Shown: positions 18,670 through 32,682, numbered from the stretch's first letter. The stretch is 64,000 bases of DNA from Turnera subulata (GCA_028386065.3 JAKUCV010000186.1:1-64000), one strand, 5' to 3'. The notes: a model not told the origin generated them from the letters alone. Numbers and translations: made by a program.

Positions 18670-21600
18670 TTTTTTTTTGAGGGAAAAGCTGATCGAAAAT
18701 TTATTCAGAGTGAATAAAGTTTACATCAGCTGCAGTAAGCTCTAGCACTGAGCTTGGAAAAAGAGTAAACCAAAATCGTTCAGTGGCATGCTCACAAGGA
18801 AGGTGACAAAGAGTATGAGCAGCCTTATTACAAGTTGTAGGGATAAAAATAGCTTGAAAATCAACAAAAGAACTAGCTAAAGAAATAAGATCGCCGATCA
18901 CGACCTGAGAGTCCATCTCCAATATCACCCTTTCGGCCTTCATCTCGAGTGCAAGACATAGTCCAAACCTAGCAGCCATTGCTTCCCCTACAGCAGGATC
19001 AAGTTGTGCAGGAACATGTTTGAGCGCCATGCCTCCCGCTGTTCCATGCCAATCCCGAATAATAGCACCAAAAGCTGAGCCCGAGGAGGAGGGGATGGCA
19101 ACATCAGTGTTGATTTTAAAAACATTAACCGGAGGGAGCTGCCAACGACTTGGACGATTCGGCCTAATCACAGCCCCCTGTCTTTCATTGGCTTCCATAT
19201 ACTCAACAAGAAAGGATGTAGCAGCCCCAGCCACACGAATAGGAGTGTCCTGAGTGTTCTGGAAGACAAGAAGGTTCCGACTCCTCCACATAAGTCAGCA
19301 TTGAGTTAGCACTTTCTCCAACATCGGCACCCCCAAGGAGTTACAAATAGTTTGTAACCATGAGTAAGGGTCCTCCGCATCAATGGAGCAGATATCCACA
19401 GACACCTGACTAGCCTGGCAAACCTCTTGGGACCAGGTGCATTCCTTCAGCAAGTGCAGAATTCTCTCACAATAGCCATTGCACCTCGGGCACAACGTAT
19501 CAACTGCCGCCAACCTGGCTGCAACATTAGTCCGGACTGGGAGTATATTGGTGCAAATCCTCCAGGCGAAAGATCGAATCTTGGGAGGGATGGACAATTT
19601 CCATAATTTCTTCCACCAAGCAGGATTGACATCCGGCAAGAAGGGTGACTCAGAGGCGATTTGGCGATGTAACAATTTTAGACCAACCTGATATCCACTT
19701 CTAACGGTATAGACACCTGAGGGGCTCAGATACCAATAGGGATTATCCGGGAGGGGTCGACCACTGAGGGGGATGCTCTTAATCAACTGGGCTTCATCAG
19801 GCCGAATGATAGTATCCACTAAGTTATAGTTCCATTTGGTCATCTCATCCCGAATGAGAGAGCTAACACGAGCATCAGCATCAAGGACAGAAATGGGTGA
19901 TTGGACCTGGCCAGCATTAGCATTCGGCAGCCATTTATCTTCCCAGACACGAACCTGCTGCCCATCCCCTATCAACCAGTGAACCCCTTCATTAAAAACC
20001 AGCCTCGCCTTTAAGCTACTTCTCCAAGTGTAACTGGGATTGTGCCCAAGTGAAGCTTGCATAAAGGAGGTGTGAGGGAAATAACGAGCCTTAAGAATCC
20101 GAGAAAGGAGACTGGTTTCATTAACGATCAACCTCCAACCTTGTTTAGCAAGAAAAGCAAGATTAAAGGCATCAATAGCCCGAAAACCCAAACCACCCGC
20201 CGATTTCCTCCTGCAAAGTTTATCCCAGGAAAGCCAATGGATCTTTCGCTACCCATCGCGGTGACCCCACCGAAACTTCCGGATAAGAACTTCAATCTCA
20301 TCACAAATAGAGCTAGGAAGCATGAAGCAACTCATAACATAATTAGGAATTGCTTGGGCAATAGCCTTAATAAACAATTCCCGACCTGCATCAGATAGGA
20401 ACCTCTCCTTCCATTGCCCCATTTTTTTGAGAACACGATCCCGGACACAAGCAAAGACTCTCTTCTTAGACCTACCAATCATAGCGGGCAACCCCAAATA
20501 CTTCTGAAAAGTGTCAACTGCCTTTATTCCTAAATCCCCTTGGATCTGAGATATCAACTGATCAGGTACATTTCGGCTAAAGAACACTTCTGACTTATCA
20601 AGGTTCACCTTCTGGCCTGAAGCCAGTTCATACTGGTCCAAGATAGAAGCAATTACTCGTCCTTCTGCAATAGAAGCCTTTGCAAACAGAATACTATCAT
20701 CGGCAAAAAATAAGTGGGAAATAGCAAGGGCACTATGACAAACCTGAACTCCATGTAGCCTACCCTCAACCTTGGCCTGGTTAAGTAAAGTTGAGAGGCC
20801 CTCCGCACAAAACAAAAATAGGTAGGGCGATAGAGGATCACCCTGGCGAATCCCACGAGTAGGAACAATGGTGGATTGAGGGCACCGGTTAATAAGCAAA
20901 GAATAGCAAACAGAACGAACACAGCACATAATCAAATTCACCCAATGTTCACTGAACCCTATTCTGTGCAGAACCCCCTCCAAAAAATCCCACTCCACCC
21001 TATCATAGGCCTTACTCATGTCAAGCTTAAGCCCCATATAACCTCTCTTCCTAGAACACACTTTCTTCATATAATGGAAAGACTTAAAAGCAATAAGAGC
21101 ATTATCAGTTATCAGCCTTCCCGGGATGAAAGTACTCTGTTCTTCAGAAATAATATCCGAAGAATTAGTTTCAGCCTGTTTGCAATTGTCTTTGTAATGA
21201 GTTTGAAGATCACATTACAAAGACTAATTGGACAAAACTGACTGCATTCTTCAGGACACTTAACCTTGGGAATCAGAGTAATGAAAGTATGATTGGTAGA
21301 TGAGGGATCAGCTCTATTATTCAAAACATCTAACACCAGCAAGCAGACATCATCACCAACAATAGACCAAAATTTCTGGAAGAAGATAGGGGGCATACCA
21401 TCCGGGCCAGGTGCCTTAAGGGGATGCATTTGTTGCAGGGCCACAAACACCTCCTCTCGTGTAAATAGGACTGCCAAAGAATCAGCCATATTCGGAGTAA
21501 TACGTCTGTCAATACATTGTAAAACAGGCTCATAGAGTAAAGTGTTATTGGCCGAAAAAAGAGAAGAGTAATACTCATTGAACACAGAGGCCACTTCCGA

Positions 21601-22819
21601 CTGCTTAGAAACCCTCACCCCCGCGGCATTCTTGATTCCCACAATGGTGTTACTACGCCGCCGTTGATTAGCCTTGTGAAAGAAAAAGCTTGTGTTTTTA
21701 TCTCCCGCTTTAAGCCAGTTAACCTGCGAGCGTTGAGCCCATAATAGTTCCTCCTTCCGGATTAGTTCGACCAACTCAGCATTTAACTTTTTCGTCCGAG
21801 CTACAACAACCGCGGACTGGATTTGGAGATGAAGTTCACCCAGGAGTCTGCGCTTTTCTTTTATTTCCTTAGTGATATTCTCGAAATTTCTCTTGCTCCA
21901 TTCGGCTAGCTGAATACCACAAGCATTAATCTTTTCCTTCACCGTCTGCATAGGGCAGTCAAACTCCCTATCTTGCCACGCTCCCTCCACCGTATTTCAG
22001 CACCCCTCATTAGAAAGCCAAACTTGCTCAAACCGAAATATTTTCTTTGCCCGGGAAACAAAGGATAAACCTTTATCAAAGTGGAGCTTTAAAGGAGCAT
22101 GATCAGAGCCTTGCATAGGAAGGTGCTTAACCAATGCATCCGGGAAGATAAGCGACCATGAAGGAGATGCAACAAAACGATAAATGCGCTCCTCAATGAA
22201 AGATCCGTCCTGATGATCATTAGCCCAAGTGTAATTGCAACCTGAGTAGCCCAAATCAATCAACTGAAGCTCGGAGAGGGCATCATGAAATTGTTGCATA
22301 GCAGAGAAGCATCTCGGATTACCCCCATTCTTTTCCCACTAGAACAAAATTTCATTGAAGTCCCCACCACACTGCCATGGAAGTGAAGATTGATCCCCTA
22401 AACTCCTCATCAGGTCCCAAGTTCTCCACTTTTCGGTACTCTCAGGCCACCCATAAATACCCGAAAACCGCCACTCGCCACCCTCCCCAATTCCAGACAC
22501 AAGCACATCAATATGATGAAGGGACATTGAAAGAAGAGTAACGTCAATATTCTCCCTCCACAACAAAGCCAACCCCCCACTATGTTGCCTGCCCGTGCCC
22601 GCACACTCCACCACCAACATACCCTCCCAATGCATTCTACGACGAACTCACTCCATTTCAAAACTTTTAAGCCTAGTTTCGGAGAGGAAAACTAGGAGAG
22701 GATTTTCAAGCATCAACTGCTTGCAAAGAGAGGAAATTGCCTGTGGATCCCCCAAACCACGACAATTCCAACAGAAGAGATTCATAATGTCTGGCGGGGC
22801 TGCATGGCAGCCTCCACCT
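18670..22819 (-). mobile_element. L1-type LINE lacking ORF1, inserted in a foldback MITE
   Basis: Target duplication AACATACATTCAAG flanks it at 18656-18669 and 22820-22833. The plus strand opens with nine T (poly(A) tail of the minus-strand element). The 5' end lies about 34 bp before the ORF2 ATG, so ORF1 and the 5' UTR were never copied. The target is the outermost arm of a second copy of the MITE seen at 18101. Confidence 0.9.
18701..22785 (-). pseudogene. LINE ORF2 pseudogene: endonuclease, RT, zf-RVT, RNase H
   Basis: ATG at 22785 opens MNLFCWNCRGLGDPQAISSL, the endonuclease start, with FLSETRLKS (Glu) and later GSDHAPL (Asp-His). Linker MQTVKEKINACG follows. RT motifs include LKAPGPDGMPPIFFQKFW, GLKLDMSKAYDRVEWDFL (Asp), TRGIRQGDPLSPYLFLFC and FFADDSILFAKAS. 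zf-RVT shows CPRCNGYCERILHLLKEC. RNase H shows FKINTDVAIP, GEAMAARFGLCLA and LEMDSQVVIGDL. The frame is held throughout except for about five in-frame stops (near 22645, 22336, 21991, 20246 and 19292) and one frameshift near 21110. Close to full length for ORF2 (about 1,300 codons), so decay is mild. Confidence 0.9.
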
Positions 22820-22907
22820 AACATACATTCAAGTTGATGTAGGAAGGATTTGTGATGTGCCACGTGGCACTTCCCAATCCCTCCATACACTAACTTTAAT
22901 GTATAGT
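22820..22907. mobile_element. Short foldback MITE, copy 2, with central G-box palindrome
   Basis: Left arm AACATACATTCAAGTTGATG pairs with right arm ACTAACTTTAATGTATAGT. The centre is the perfect 14-bp palindrome GTGCCACGTGGCAC (22857-22870), which contains the G-box CACGTG. Its first 14 bp are duplicated at 18656 by the LINE insertion. Copy 1 has a decayed centre. Confidence 0.75.
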
Positions 22908-24300
22908 ATATAGATAGTATTGTCTCCCACAACTAGAGTATAGGCATTTACTATAAAGGTTAATAGGTAATAGAAATTTGGTTTGGTTTGGTATTTTGGA
23001 CCCTTCAAATTCAAGTTTTCCAGTGCAGACTTTCATTCCCGTGGATTTTGGCTTATTTTGTTATATTTTATAGTGTGAAAACTATTATAATTATTTTGTT
23101 GTATTTTATCTGAAAGCCAACAATTATTTTGTCACCAAATTTGGATGTATATTTTAAACTATAAACTATAATATACTTAGGAGCATATATATTAATATAT
23201 TAGCGTTGTGCTTAATTATTATTTTATCTGTAAATATAGTTTGTGATTGATTTAGGTAGGAATAAACTTCTGAGTGAGGGATTTGTTCCCGTGCAAACAG
23301 AGCAAGGAATATACAAACGAATTTAATTCAAAGGGAATGTATCATCCGAATTAATTGTTAAGCGTGATTTCTTGCAAAATCTTTGAAAAATGATCCTTAG
23401 TATCTCCCTCACATTCCGTTTAGTATCAAATCTAAATTGGTATTGAATTCAATTCATTAAAAATTTAAAATTTGAATTTATTATGAAATCAATTCCCATG
23501 TTTGGTATAATTTTAATAATAAGGAATTAAATTCAATTCTAATGTTTGGTATAAATCAAATCATCAATTGAATTGTTAAAATTAAGTTCTCTTTGATTCT
23601 TTGGAATTGGAATTCATTTGGAATTCCAAATCCGTCCGATTTCACTCGAATTTGAAATATTAACAAAATATTAATCCAAAAATAAAAATAGAATTCAGTT
23701 CACATTTTAAGTTAAGTAGGATTATACTAAGCGAAGAAATTGATTTCAATTCCCAGAATTGAATTCAATTCCCGCACATCAAACGGGCTGTTAAACAAAT
23801 TTGCAATGACGGGTTATGAACGAGCGCTTTTTGTTACAAAATCGCTCACATGCACATGCTACTAATGGTTTTTTTAAATTCCTTACAAAATCCGTATGTT
23901 TTGTTTTTTTCCTATGATATGATATGTATGTAAGAGAATTTATATATATAATTTTACTATGTGTGTATTATATTTTGTGTACATAATGGGTGAAGAGTAC
24001 CAAAACTTTGCGACTATTATAAGTTAGTGTATCAATTTTTTTGTTGGTGAATGCTTCAGTGCTGCCCCTTGTTGGGTATGCACCCATACATACCCCTACG
24101 TGGCAAATTTTGACAGAGCCACATGGCATATTTTTTTTCACTCTGGAAAATCAAAAATTATTTTTGATAAATATTTGCTCTTTTTTGTTAGGCCCCTTAA
24201 GTTTTAAAGATTGTTAAATACACTACCCACCATGCTCTAACGTTCGTCAACTTTTTTAGGTCAAAAATAAAACAAAACTCACCATCAAAACTTCTGAAAC
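22908..24300. other. AT-rich DNA with an AATTC-rich repeat-like block; no gene
   Basis: From 23400 to 23790 the words GAATTCAATT, AATTGAATT and TGTTTGGTATAA recur in both orientations, ending near ACATCAAACGGGCTGTT (about 23777). This resembles the body of a MITE or old repeat, but I could not fix its ends. The remainder shows nothing recognisable. Confidence 0.45.
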
Positions 24301-26030
24301 GTTTAAACTTTAAACCAAATCCCTAGCTCAAAAAAAAAAAAAAGTCCTTCTCTTTTCCTCTCCTCTCCTGTCTTCTCCTCTCCTCTCCCCACTCCCCTCT
24401 CCTCAATCTCCTCTCGCCGTCATCAGCTCCATCGATCCACGGCAGAACCTGGTTTCTCTCCACCTCTGACAACGACAGTGTCAGCGCATTCTTCACCTCT
24501 TTCCCCAGGTAAGACATCTTTCCCCAAGTCTGCCATTCTGCTCCAACTACTATCATGCCATTGCCAGCCCTTTGCAGTTTGCCATCAGATTTATTTTGCG
24601 CTTTTCGCTGCTTTAAATAATACAAAAGAGATCATATTATGAAAGATCAAGATCAACCGGGGTTCCCCACTCTATCCTTTTATGCCTTAATTATCCTCCC
24701 AGATTCGTCAACAGGGTGACTCTATTCCATGTCTGCGACAGGGTGACACTCTAAAACCTACAGATTTCTTATTCGATTTAGGTAAGATTATTAAATTTTG
24801 GAAGTATAATCTTGTCTTAGAGGTCAATTTTACTACTGTCGTATATCAAACTTATTCCTAAGAGCAATGATTTTCTTTGTTGTTACTTGTTCCACAATAG
24901 TCTATCACCTTTCAGCACCTAGATTAGGGTTGACTTATGTTGTTCCAAAATTAAACGTCTCTTGTCGGTACTTTGTTTAAAACCTAAGATAAGAAGTAAA
25001 GATGGCCACTCTCTAATCTCGGATTAAGCACACATAAATCAATCTAGAAACCAAATAAAAATAAACTATTGAGGAGCAATTAAACCATAAAAGTATTCAG
25101 GTAGCTACATTCCTTATGATCTAGAAAAGAGAATTTAGTTCATAGCTAGAAAGCAAACAAATATGGAGAGATTATTCATGTTACAAATCGGAAATAAAAC
25201 TGGCAAGAACTTCAACAAAACTCTCTGCCTTCAGGTTACAGCTAGTGTCGACAAGTCTGAAGTATCTTCTCACTGCAGACGATTTTCTCTTTTATTCCAT
25301 AGAAACCCTTGCATTAATTCCTAGAAGTTAGCTTAGGTAGCTAAAATCTCAAAATTAATATTTCTAGGATTCTTTTCTTTTTCAAGCATCAGCAGGTTTC
25401 TTTCTTTTAATAGGAGTGTCCAGCAAGTCGGTGGCTTAATATAACTCCAATTAAATAGCCAGTAAAATTTGAAGCAAAGTGAACTTCGTTTCTGATCTAC
25501 GGGGCACAACAGAGTCACTCTGTTGAGAACTCTTCGACAGGAAATCATCATCAAATCGACTTCAATCCTTCCAGAAATCCACAAAGAGCTTGAATCCTAT
25601 GAAATATAGGATAGTTTGCATCAAAAGGCACCTAAAAGAAAGAATCTATTAGTAAAGGCAATGCTAGTGAAAGTTAAGCTAACACAGTAAATAAAATGCA
25701 TGATTCCTAACTAAACGCTTGATCAAAATGATATTTTAAGCTCTAAATTAGTATATGATATGCACATATATCACTTTTCCCCATGGTGCCACAACTCGCC
25801 CACCAAGAGTAGAAGAAACAGCTCGCGTAAAGAGAAGTAGAGGATGAGTGAAGAAAAGATGGTTTCTTTGCCTCCCGGAACACCAAGGGAAACAAGAGGG
25901 AGTGGCAGCAGCGGCTAAACAGAGGGAGAGAAATAAGAGGGTTTGGGAGGGCCAGGTGAAGGGAAAGAAAAGAATCTTTTTATTCCGTTCTTCGGCGGCA
26001 TCATCCAAGGATTGGGATGTTCATTTCAGG
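24301..26030. other. Unassigned region with CT-rich leader-like block
   Basis: 24335-24480 is C/T-rich and followed by mixed sequence with a GGTAAG donor-like site at about 24508, resembling a captured 5' exon. On the minus strand 26008-25748 there is an 86-codon frame beginning MDDAAEERNKKI with a hydrophobic stretch. I recognise no family. A decayed gene fragment is possible. Confidence 0.35.
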
Positions 26031-26039
26031 TTTCTTACC

Positions 26040-26250
26040 ACTTTCTTACGGACTACATCTGTGAGGAAAGCCAATAGTGGAGCTCAAACACTTCTTATAA
26101 GAATATGCGGAAACTGTAAGAACACTTATTCTTACGGGAAAGATGTAAGAAAACCATAAGTAAATGTCAAAAAATCATATCCCACAACTTCCGTAAGATA
26201 TCCTTCAGAAATATCTTCCAATTCTTTTCGGATTCTCATCGTAAGAAACA
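26040..26250. repeat. Cluster of CTTACGG/CCGTAAG motifs
   Basis: CTTACGG at 26045 and 26131, CCGTAAG at 26191 and TCGTAAG near 26239 lie in about 200 bp in both orientations, with looser TGTAAGAA variants between. Clustered short motifs in both orientations resemble subterminal repeats of CACTA-type transposons; ends and transposase are not seen. Confidence 0.35.
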
Positions 26251-26499
26251 ACTTAGAAATTGGTAGTTTGTTGAGGAAAAATAGTGTTCCAGTATGAAAG
26301 AGAAGAGTCATTGACAATCACGATGTGGCCAAGTTGAGACACTTTAGGCTTGTACGTGCTATTCAAATGGATAGCTCTCACTTTGTCAAAGTCATGGAAA
26401 AAGTGCTCCAAAAGGGATCAATTTATATGTACAGCTTAAATCAGAGAGAAATGACCATGTAATAATCTATATTTGTGAGATTTTTTTTTAATTACAATG

Positions 26500-29400
26500 G
26501 GGAGCAAAGCATAAATTACCCGGTTGCAAACAGAATCGGGAGATCATGAAGGTCCCGTAGGACTAGACTGAGGCAGCCTGGTAGCACCTGAACATAATTA
26601 TGAACACCATATGGAAGCTGGAAGGCCGATTTGGCCAGCCAATCGACAACAGAGTTCTCCTCTTACCGAACATGAGCGAGCCTAATTCCACTAAATTGCA
26701 ACATTAGAGCTTTCACATCACGAACTAAGGGGACGACTGAGAAGAAGAATGTTGCGGCGCTTGCACCACCTCCAACGAATCAGACTCAACCAGTACTTGA
26801 CTGAATCCTTTTGCAATGGCAAGTTGCAGACCTGTAAAAAACACCCCATAGCTCTACAAAAGCAACCGAACAAGGACCAATATGAAACGCGTAACCCCCC
26901 AACTATTCTCCATCACACCCTCGGATCAAGCCGCCAGCAAAAGCGTCTCCACCCAAATCGGTGACTTCTCCATCACAGTTCAACGTCACCCACTCCCAAG
27001 GTGGAGCTTTCCAACCTTGGAAGACGTGAGCTAGCGGCCTCGCCTGTGGCTCCATAAGGTTCTCACGCTCTAGCGAACACAAGACATCACGACAGTAAGC
27101 CATAACTGGAATTCTTGGATTGAAGGGAGCGTGCTTGCCTGCAAAGATAAACTCATTTCTTTAGCGCCATATCATCCAACATGCCACACCAAACCGCAAA
27201 TGCCAAGGAATGCCTGGTCATAAAGAGGTTTACTGCAAACCATAACTTAACGCATGAGATAGAGAAGAAACCCAAAGGAAAAACTACATGCAAGGCTTGC
27301 TAGAAGTTACGAATAACTTGGAAGTCTCGCAACACATGAATCACTGTTTCATCTGGATGGTGACACCTAACACAATTGGAAGCAGGACACATATGCCGCT
27401 GAAATCGGTGAGAATTAGTCAACAAGAACTCGTGGGCAGGCAACCACATGAATATACAGATCTATTGGGGACCACACCACCTTCAGATCAATGATCAGCA
27501 ACTGTTAATATCAGAAAATGGTGGCTCTTTAAGGGCCAAATAGGCCGACTTGGTCATGAAGAGACCAAATGCGGACAACTTCCAAAGAACTTTGTCCTGA
27601 CCATCAGATGGCACTGGTGGTTTAATGCCCGCAATAAGCATGCAGATACTTGTCGGCAAGAGATGCTGGAAACTGTGCCACGCCCAAATGCCCTGAGGAT
27701 TAACAAAATCCATAACCCCCAATAACACGGCCGGCTTAGGAATAGGACCACTAGCCAACCAAATTAGTGGACCCACTTCTGCCACCCATGGATCCATCTA
27801 GAAGAGAATGCGAGTACCATCCCTTAGACACCAACCAGTACCCTCCTGAACAACATTCTAATTCTTCACAATGCCACGCGAAATGGAAGAGCAAGAAGAT
27901 CGGCTTAAAGAATCCAGGATAGAGCGACCCCTTGATAAATACTTACTAGCTAAGACTCTAGTCCATAATGCATCAGAATTGGCCAGCATACCCTAGCCTA
28001 GTTTGGCAAGAAGCGTTGCATTTTGCTCTTTGAAGCTACGTAGCCCCAGACCACCATGTTTTTTAGGAGAACATATAACCTCCTTGAAGGCTAGCCTCGG
28101 TTTGCGACTTTCAAGAGAGGAACCCCACAAAAAACACTGACACTACTGTTCCAAAGAAGTAAGGACTGAGCTCGGCAACCGCACAGTTTGCTTAGTAAAC
28201 ATTGGCAAAGCATCTAGAAATGACTGGGTTAAAGTCACTTTGCCTGCAAGAGATAAGAAGCGACCCTGCCAGTTTGAGAGTCTTAAACGAACCTTATCCA
28301 ACAAAGCAACATAAGTATGCCTCCCAACTCTCTCATGTATCATAGGGACCCCCAAATAACGACCAAGAGCATTAGTAATAGTGAAACCCAAATCATGTCG
28401 AAACTTATTCCTGACAATCGTAGGTACATCACGGGAAAAAAACATACGAGTTTTGGTTGCACTCACCTTTTTCCCAGAGTAGTCACAAAACAGAGACAAG
28501 TAGGATTGAATAATATGAATTTGCCTCACCTCGCCCTCAGCAAACAACACCATATCATCCACAAAGAAAATATGTTACAATGGAGGCCCATCCGGGTATA
28601 AAGATATAGGCTTCCAAGCTCCCAAAATGACTGCTTGGTTGATGAGCTGACTAAATTTCTTCACACACAATACAAACAGATAGGGGGGAATAGGATCTCC
28701 CTAGCGGACCCCCGACTTGTGGTAAAAGTATCAGTCAAAGAACCATTCCATAAGATTCACATTTCAGTATTCGAAATGCACTGTATTAATAACCCGAATC
28801 AAATGTGTACGGTGGCCAACATCACCAAGAGTGTCCTGAATAAAACACCACCTCAATCTATCATACGCTTTCTCCAAATCAATCTTAATTGCCACTAAAG
28901 CCTTCCCACTTGTGCGGATGCACATAGTGTGGATAGCCTCCTGTACTACCACGATATTATCAGTGATATGTCTACCAGGAATGAAGCTGTATTGAGTTGG
29001 TGAAATCAAGCTAGGTAAGAGAGGTTTCAGCCGGTTCACAATTACCTTGGTCAAGGTTTTGTACAAAACATTACATAACCCTATAGGCTAAATTTCCCCA
29101 CAGTCTCCATATTGTGAACTTTGGGCAGTAGGACTAAGGTCGTATCATTCATAATCGAGGACCAAAAACATCCAGTGAAGAGATCCTGAATATACAGCAC
29201 AATCGAAGATCCCATTGTACGCCACTCGGTTTGAAAAAAATAAGGAGTGAAAACCATCCGGCCACGAGGCCTTAGACGACCCAATTTGACACATAGCATT
29301 ATAAATTTCTGCTGCAGAAGGGACCGAATCTAAAGACTGAATGACATGTTGTTCCAAAGGTAGAAATACACCCCTGATAGGAAAAGCTAAAACAGAGCCC

Positions 29401-30587
29401 CACTCATATGTAAATAAGTCCTTCTAAAAATCAGTAGCCATGTTCTGCAAATGGGACAGGTCTGTGCATCACCGACCATTAGTATCCTTCAGAGCACTGA
29501 TACAATTATGCCGTCGGTGTGCCACCGTTCCAGCATTGTAGAAAGCCGCATTGCTATCCCCATCAGCAATCCATTGACTCTTTGATTTTTGAAACCACAA
29601 TAGTTACTCCTGATTCAGCACCTCACAATACTCCCGGTACAACTTAGCCTCCAGCGTCACCAAAGAATTAGAGTGTCTGATACACAAAGCTCGATGAATA
29701 CCAAAAAGCCGAAGTTGAAGTCGTTCCTTGCACCACCTAATATTCCCAAAGAAATTCCAATTCCAGGTAGGCAAGAAGCCAATTGGTCAAGGGAAAATTC
29801 GATCGGAAGTTCAGGCTTCCAATTATCCACCACTATTCTCGGAAAATTTGCATGTAAGCCATGCTGATTCAAACTGGAACTTTGGTACCCTGTTGGTAGA
29901 GATTGTATTATCGATTCGGACATCAATTAAAAGAGGACAATGATCTGAACTCAACATGGATAAATGATAAACTTTAGTGGAGGGAAAAGAAAGGATCCAT
30001 TCCTGGTTTGCTAAGGCTCGGTCCAATCTGACCCATTCCAAACCCCGTTTCCATGTACACTGAGCCCCAACAAAACCCAAGTCCTCTAATTGACACTGAT
30101 CAACACAATTTTGGAATCTGCGACAACCCTGTCGTGAAGTCACAACTGATCCCCTTACTTCATCTACGAATCGGATAACATTGAAGTCTTTAGCAAGGAT
30201 CCATGGGAAGCCAATACTAGGAGCAACACTACATATATTTTCCCATAGAAACTGCTGTAATGAAGCTTTTGGGCTCCCGTAAACTCCTATGGATTGGAAA
30301 CTACCCGATTCCAACAAACCTGTAAATGGATAAATTGAATGTGCTCTATAAGGATCTACACCTCCAGTTCCAGCTTCCAAAGGACCCAAACACCACCTAA
30401 AAATCCGTTAGCTTCAACCCGGTGGAGTTTGGGAAATCCAGCTTCCGAATTACAAAATCAGCCACTACCCCACTTATATGAGGTTCCACAAGAACTAGAA
30501 GTAAGACCTTATTCACCGTACCATATCTTTAACTAACAAATATTTATTTGTTTCCCCCCAGCAATTCCACACTAGGCTTTTAAACAT
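26500..30587 (-). pseudogene. LINE ORF2 pseudogene of the full-length element
   Basis: Start near 30587 reads MFKSLVWNCWG, the endonuclease beginning. Downstream are ILVLVEPHISG, FPWILAKDFNVI (Asp-Asn), VRLDRAL and MLSSDHCPLL (Asp-His). RT pieces follow in several frames: NDTTLVLLPKV, SFIPGRHITDNIV, IKIDLEKAYDRLRW (Asp) and VDDMVLFAEG (Asp-Asp) near 28560. zf-RVT-like sequence lies at 27800-27500 and RNase H-like sequence at 27100-26500 (VTLNCDGEV). At least six frame changes and stops break it, so it is inactive. Confidence 0.85.
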
Positions 30588-30631
30588 AGATATAAATAAT
30601 GACAAGAAAAGGTTGGTGTCACACACCTGTA

Positions 30632-32682
30632 CTAAGGCTGAAGCCAAACTTGGGTGGCCACCTCGGCCAAGGAACTATCAGGTTTGTTATTTTGCTTTCC
30701 CGTTTTTTTCTTTGAGGACCCCATTTTTAGAGGCGGCTTCTTCAAAGGTGACACAGGGTTCGCCTTCTTATTGTCTCTAAGTCTTTCTCTGTCTGAAATC
30801 GGCCTATAAGATTCAGGTCTGGGGGCTTCGGGGGTGGCTCCACCGCAAGGTGGTCGATTGATTTTGACATGGTGGGGGTAGCAGAAGTGGAGAAGAAAGT
30901 AGGGTGACAACTTTCTGACGTAGCTCATTGGGGAAGACAAACTACTTAGAAGAAGCATTGATAGGAAGAGAGGATGCCGACACTGAGTGCAAACTGGGTT
31001 GTTGGTTATTGGATAGACACACAGGCTCTTTAGATGGGAAGAAAAATTTAGGGAAGACTAAAGGGAGCACAGAGGTAGAATGGCCCGACCCATTCAATTG
31101 TTTAGAACCGCGGGATGAAGCCCTATCAAAAGTAGGCTTGGCTACGGTACTCAGCCCAATGGCCACCCCAGCGGGCGTTAGAACTGCGAATAGGGCCACT
31201 AGGTTTTCGATACTTGGTCCCGTTTTCTTTTTGAAGTGAGGTGCATGAGTGAAGTTCCTGCGCATTAATAGCCCCAGAATTACCGCCAGAAATAGAAGCC
31301 ATAAATGGCTCTACAGACTCCTCATTCGGCAACATTGCAAAGCGTGATCTCGTAAAAGTATCTAGAATAATAGAGCCCCCCTGATTGTAGGAACTCGCAA
31401 CCTTCCCCGCTCGTCGTGTGCTGAACGTCGGCGCGTTCATCCACTCCCCAACACTTTGATTCTTTCCTCTTCTCGATGAGTCCGACGCCGGCATAGGCCT
31501 CTTGCGCCCATGAACACCTGTTAGGGCTGAGGTGCTGAATCCGCAGTCGGGGTTTCAATTGAGTGCGACAATGGGCAAGCTGCCATGCAATGATCCACAC
31601 ATCCACAGTTGTAGCACACTGTTTGTAACCCTTCGTACACCACTTGGTAGATAGCCCCCTTTAATTCGTCTGTCTTTCAAAGGCTTGAGGAGATCCACCT
31701 CTACCCCTAGCTTTGCAAAACTTACCTCGCTACTTATCCCTAGTATGCACATCAAGACGTAATGGCTCACCCACCAGGCTCCCCGAGGCCATAAGAACCT
31801 TAAAATCCTACCGGGATAATGGAAGTTCCCAAAAGCGTATCCAAACCACCACTTTGCTAATCTTACCCTCAGAAAGACAGAATGTGGTAAACCGAGGTTG
31901 CACAGACAAAGCATAATTCATAATTTGCCAACGTCCACCCACGAGGGTATGTAGATAATTACCCTTATCCTCGAAATACACAACGTAGAAATTATAGTCG
32001 GGATCAATCACCAGGAAGGCCTTAGCCGGCATCCATTGGGTTTGCAGTCTAGTGCATAAGGTAGAGTACCCAATGCTCTTACCTAATAATTTAACGATCA
32101 CTTCTTGTTTCTATAGCTTATCAAGCCTCTTTTGAAAGCATCAGAGAGTTCCACAGCCTTCCCAAACTTTTCTTCAACGAATCTGATATCCCCTTCTTCA
32201 CATAAGATCTCCTCAGTCTCAAGGTAAGGGGCTTCTTGGAGATGTTGAGACCCAGTTACAATGTTAGTGAAACTGTATTTTGGAGCAGCAGCCACAGGGG
32301 AAGCATCCACCCCCTCTTTCTCCTTTACCATTTCCACATCTATAGGAGGCAGACTCACCATCGCTGGTGCCCTAAAAGCCCTCACCTCAGCCGGCCCCTC
32401 AACCATTGGGGCATCAATCACCGCTGCAGAGTCAGGTACTACGGGATTAGTTTTCTCTTCCGACTCTACCAACTTTGACTCCACAATCACAACTGGCACT
32501 GTCTCCACCATCACTTCCATAGCCTCTAACACCACACCCTCATCCTCAACTGTCTCCTCCATCACTTTCATAGCCTCTGGTGCCTCCGTTAGTTTGGTTT
32601 TCCTAGAGGCACCCACGCTTCCTAGTTGACGAAGGTCAGGGTCCGGAGGGCCTTGACCCTCCGCCTCCATCGTAGTAGTCAT
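30632..32682 (-). pseudogene. LINE ORF1 pseudogene (DUF4283 plus CCHC knuckle), copy B
   Basis: ATG at 32682 starts MTTTMEAEGQGPPDPDLRQL. The acidic N-terminal part runs to a stop at 32098. The DUF4283-like domain follows in shifted frames: VKLLGKSIGYSTLCTRL, AKAFLVIDPDYNFYVV, IMNYALSVQPRFTTF, then FAKLGVEVDLLKPLK. The zinc knuckle CYNCGCVDHCMAAC is near 31620-31580. The Ser/Pro-rich C-terminal part runs to about 30640, where the final segment (PVSPLKKPPLKM) is lost from copy A. Confidence 0.82.
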
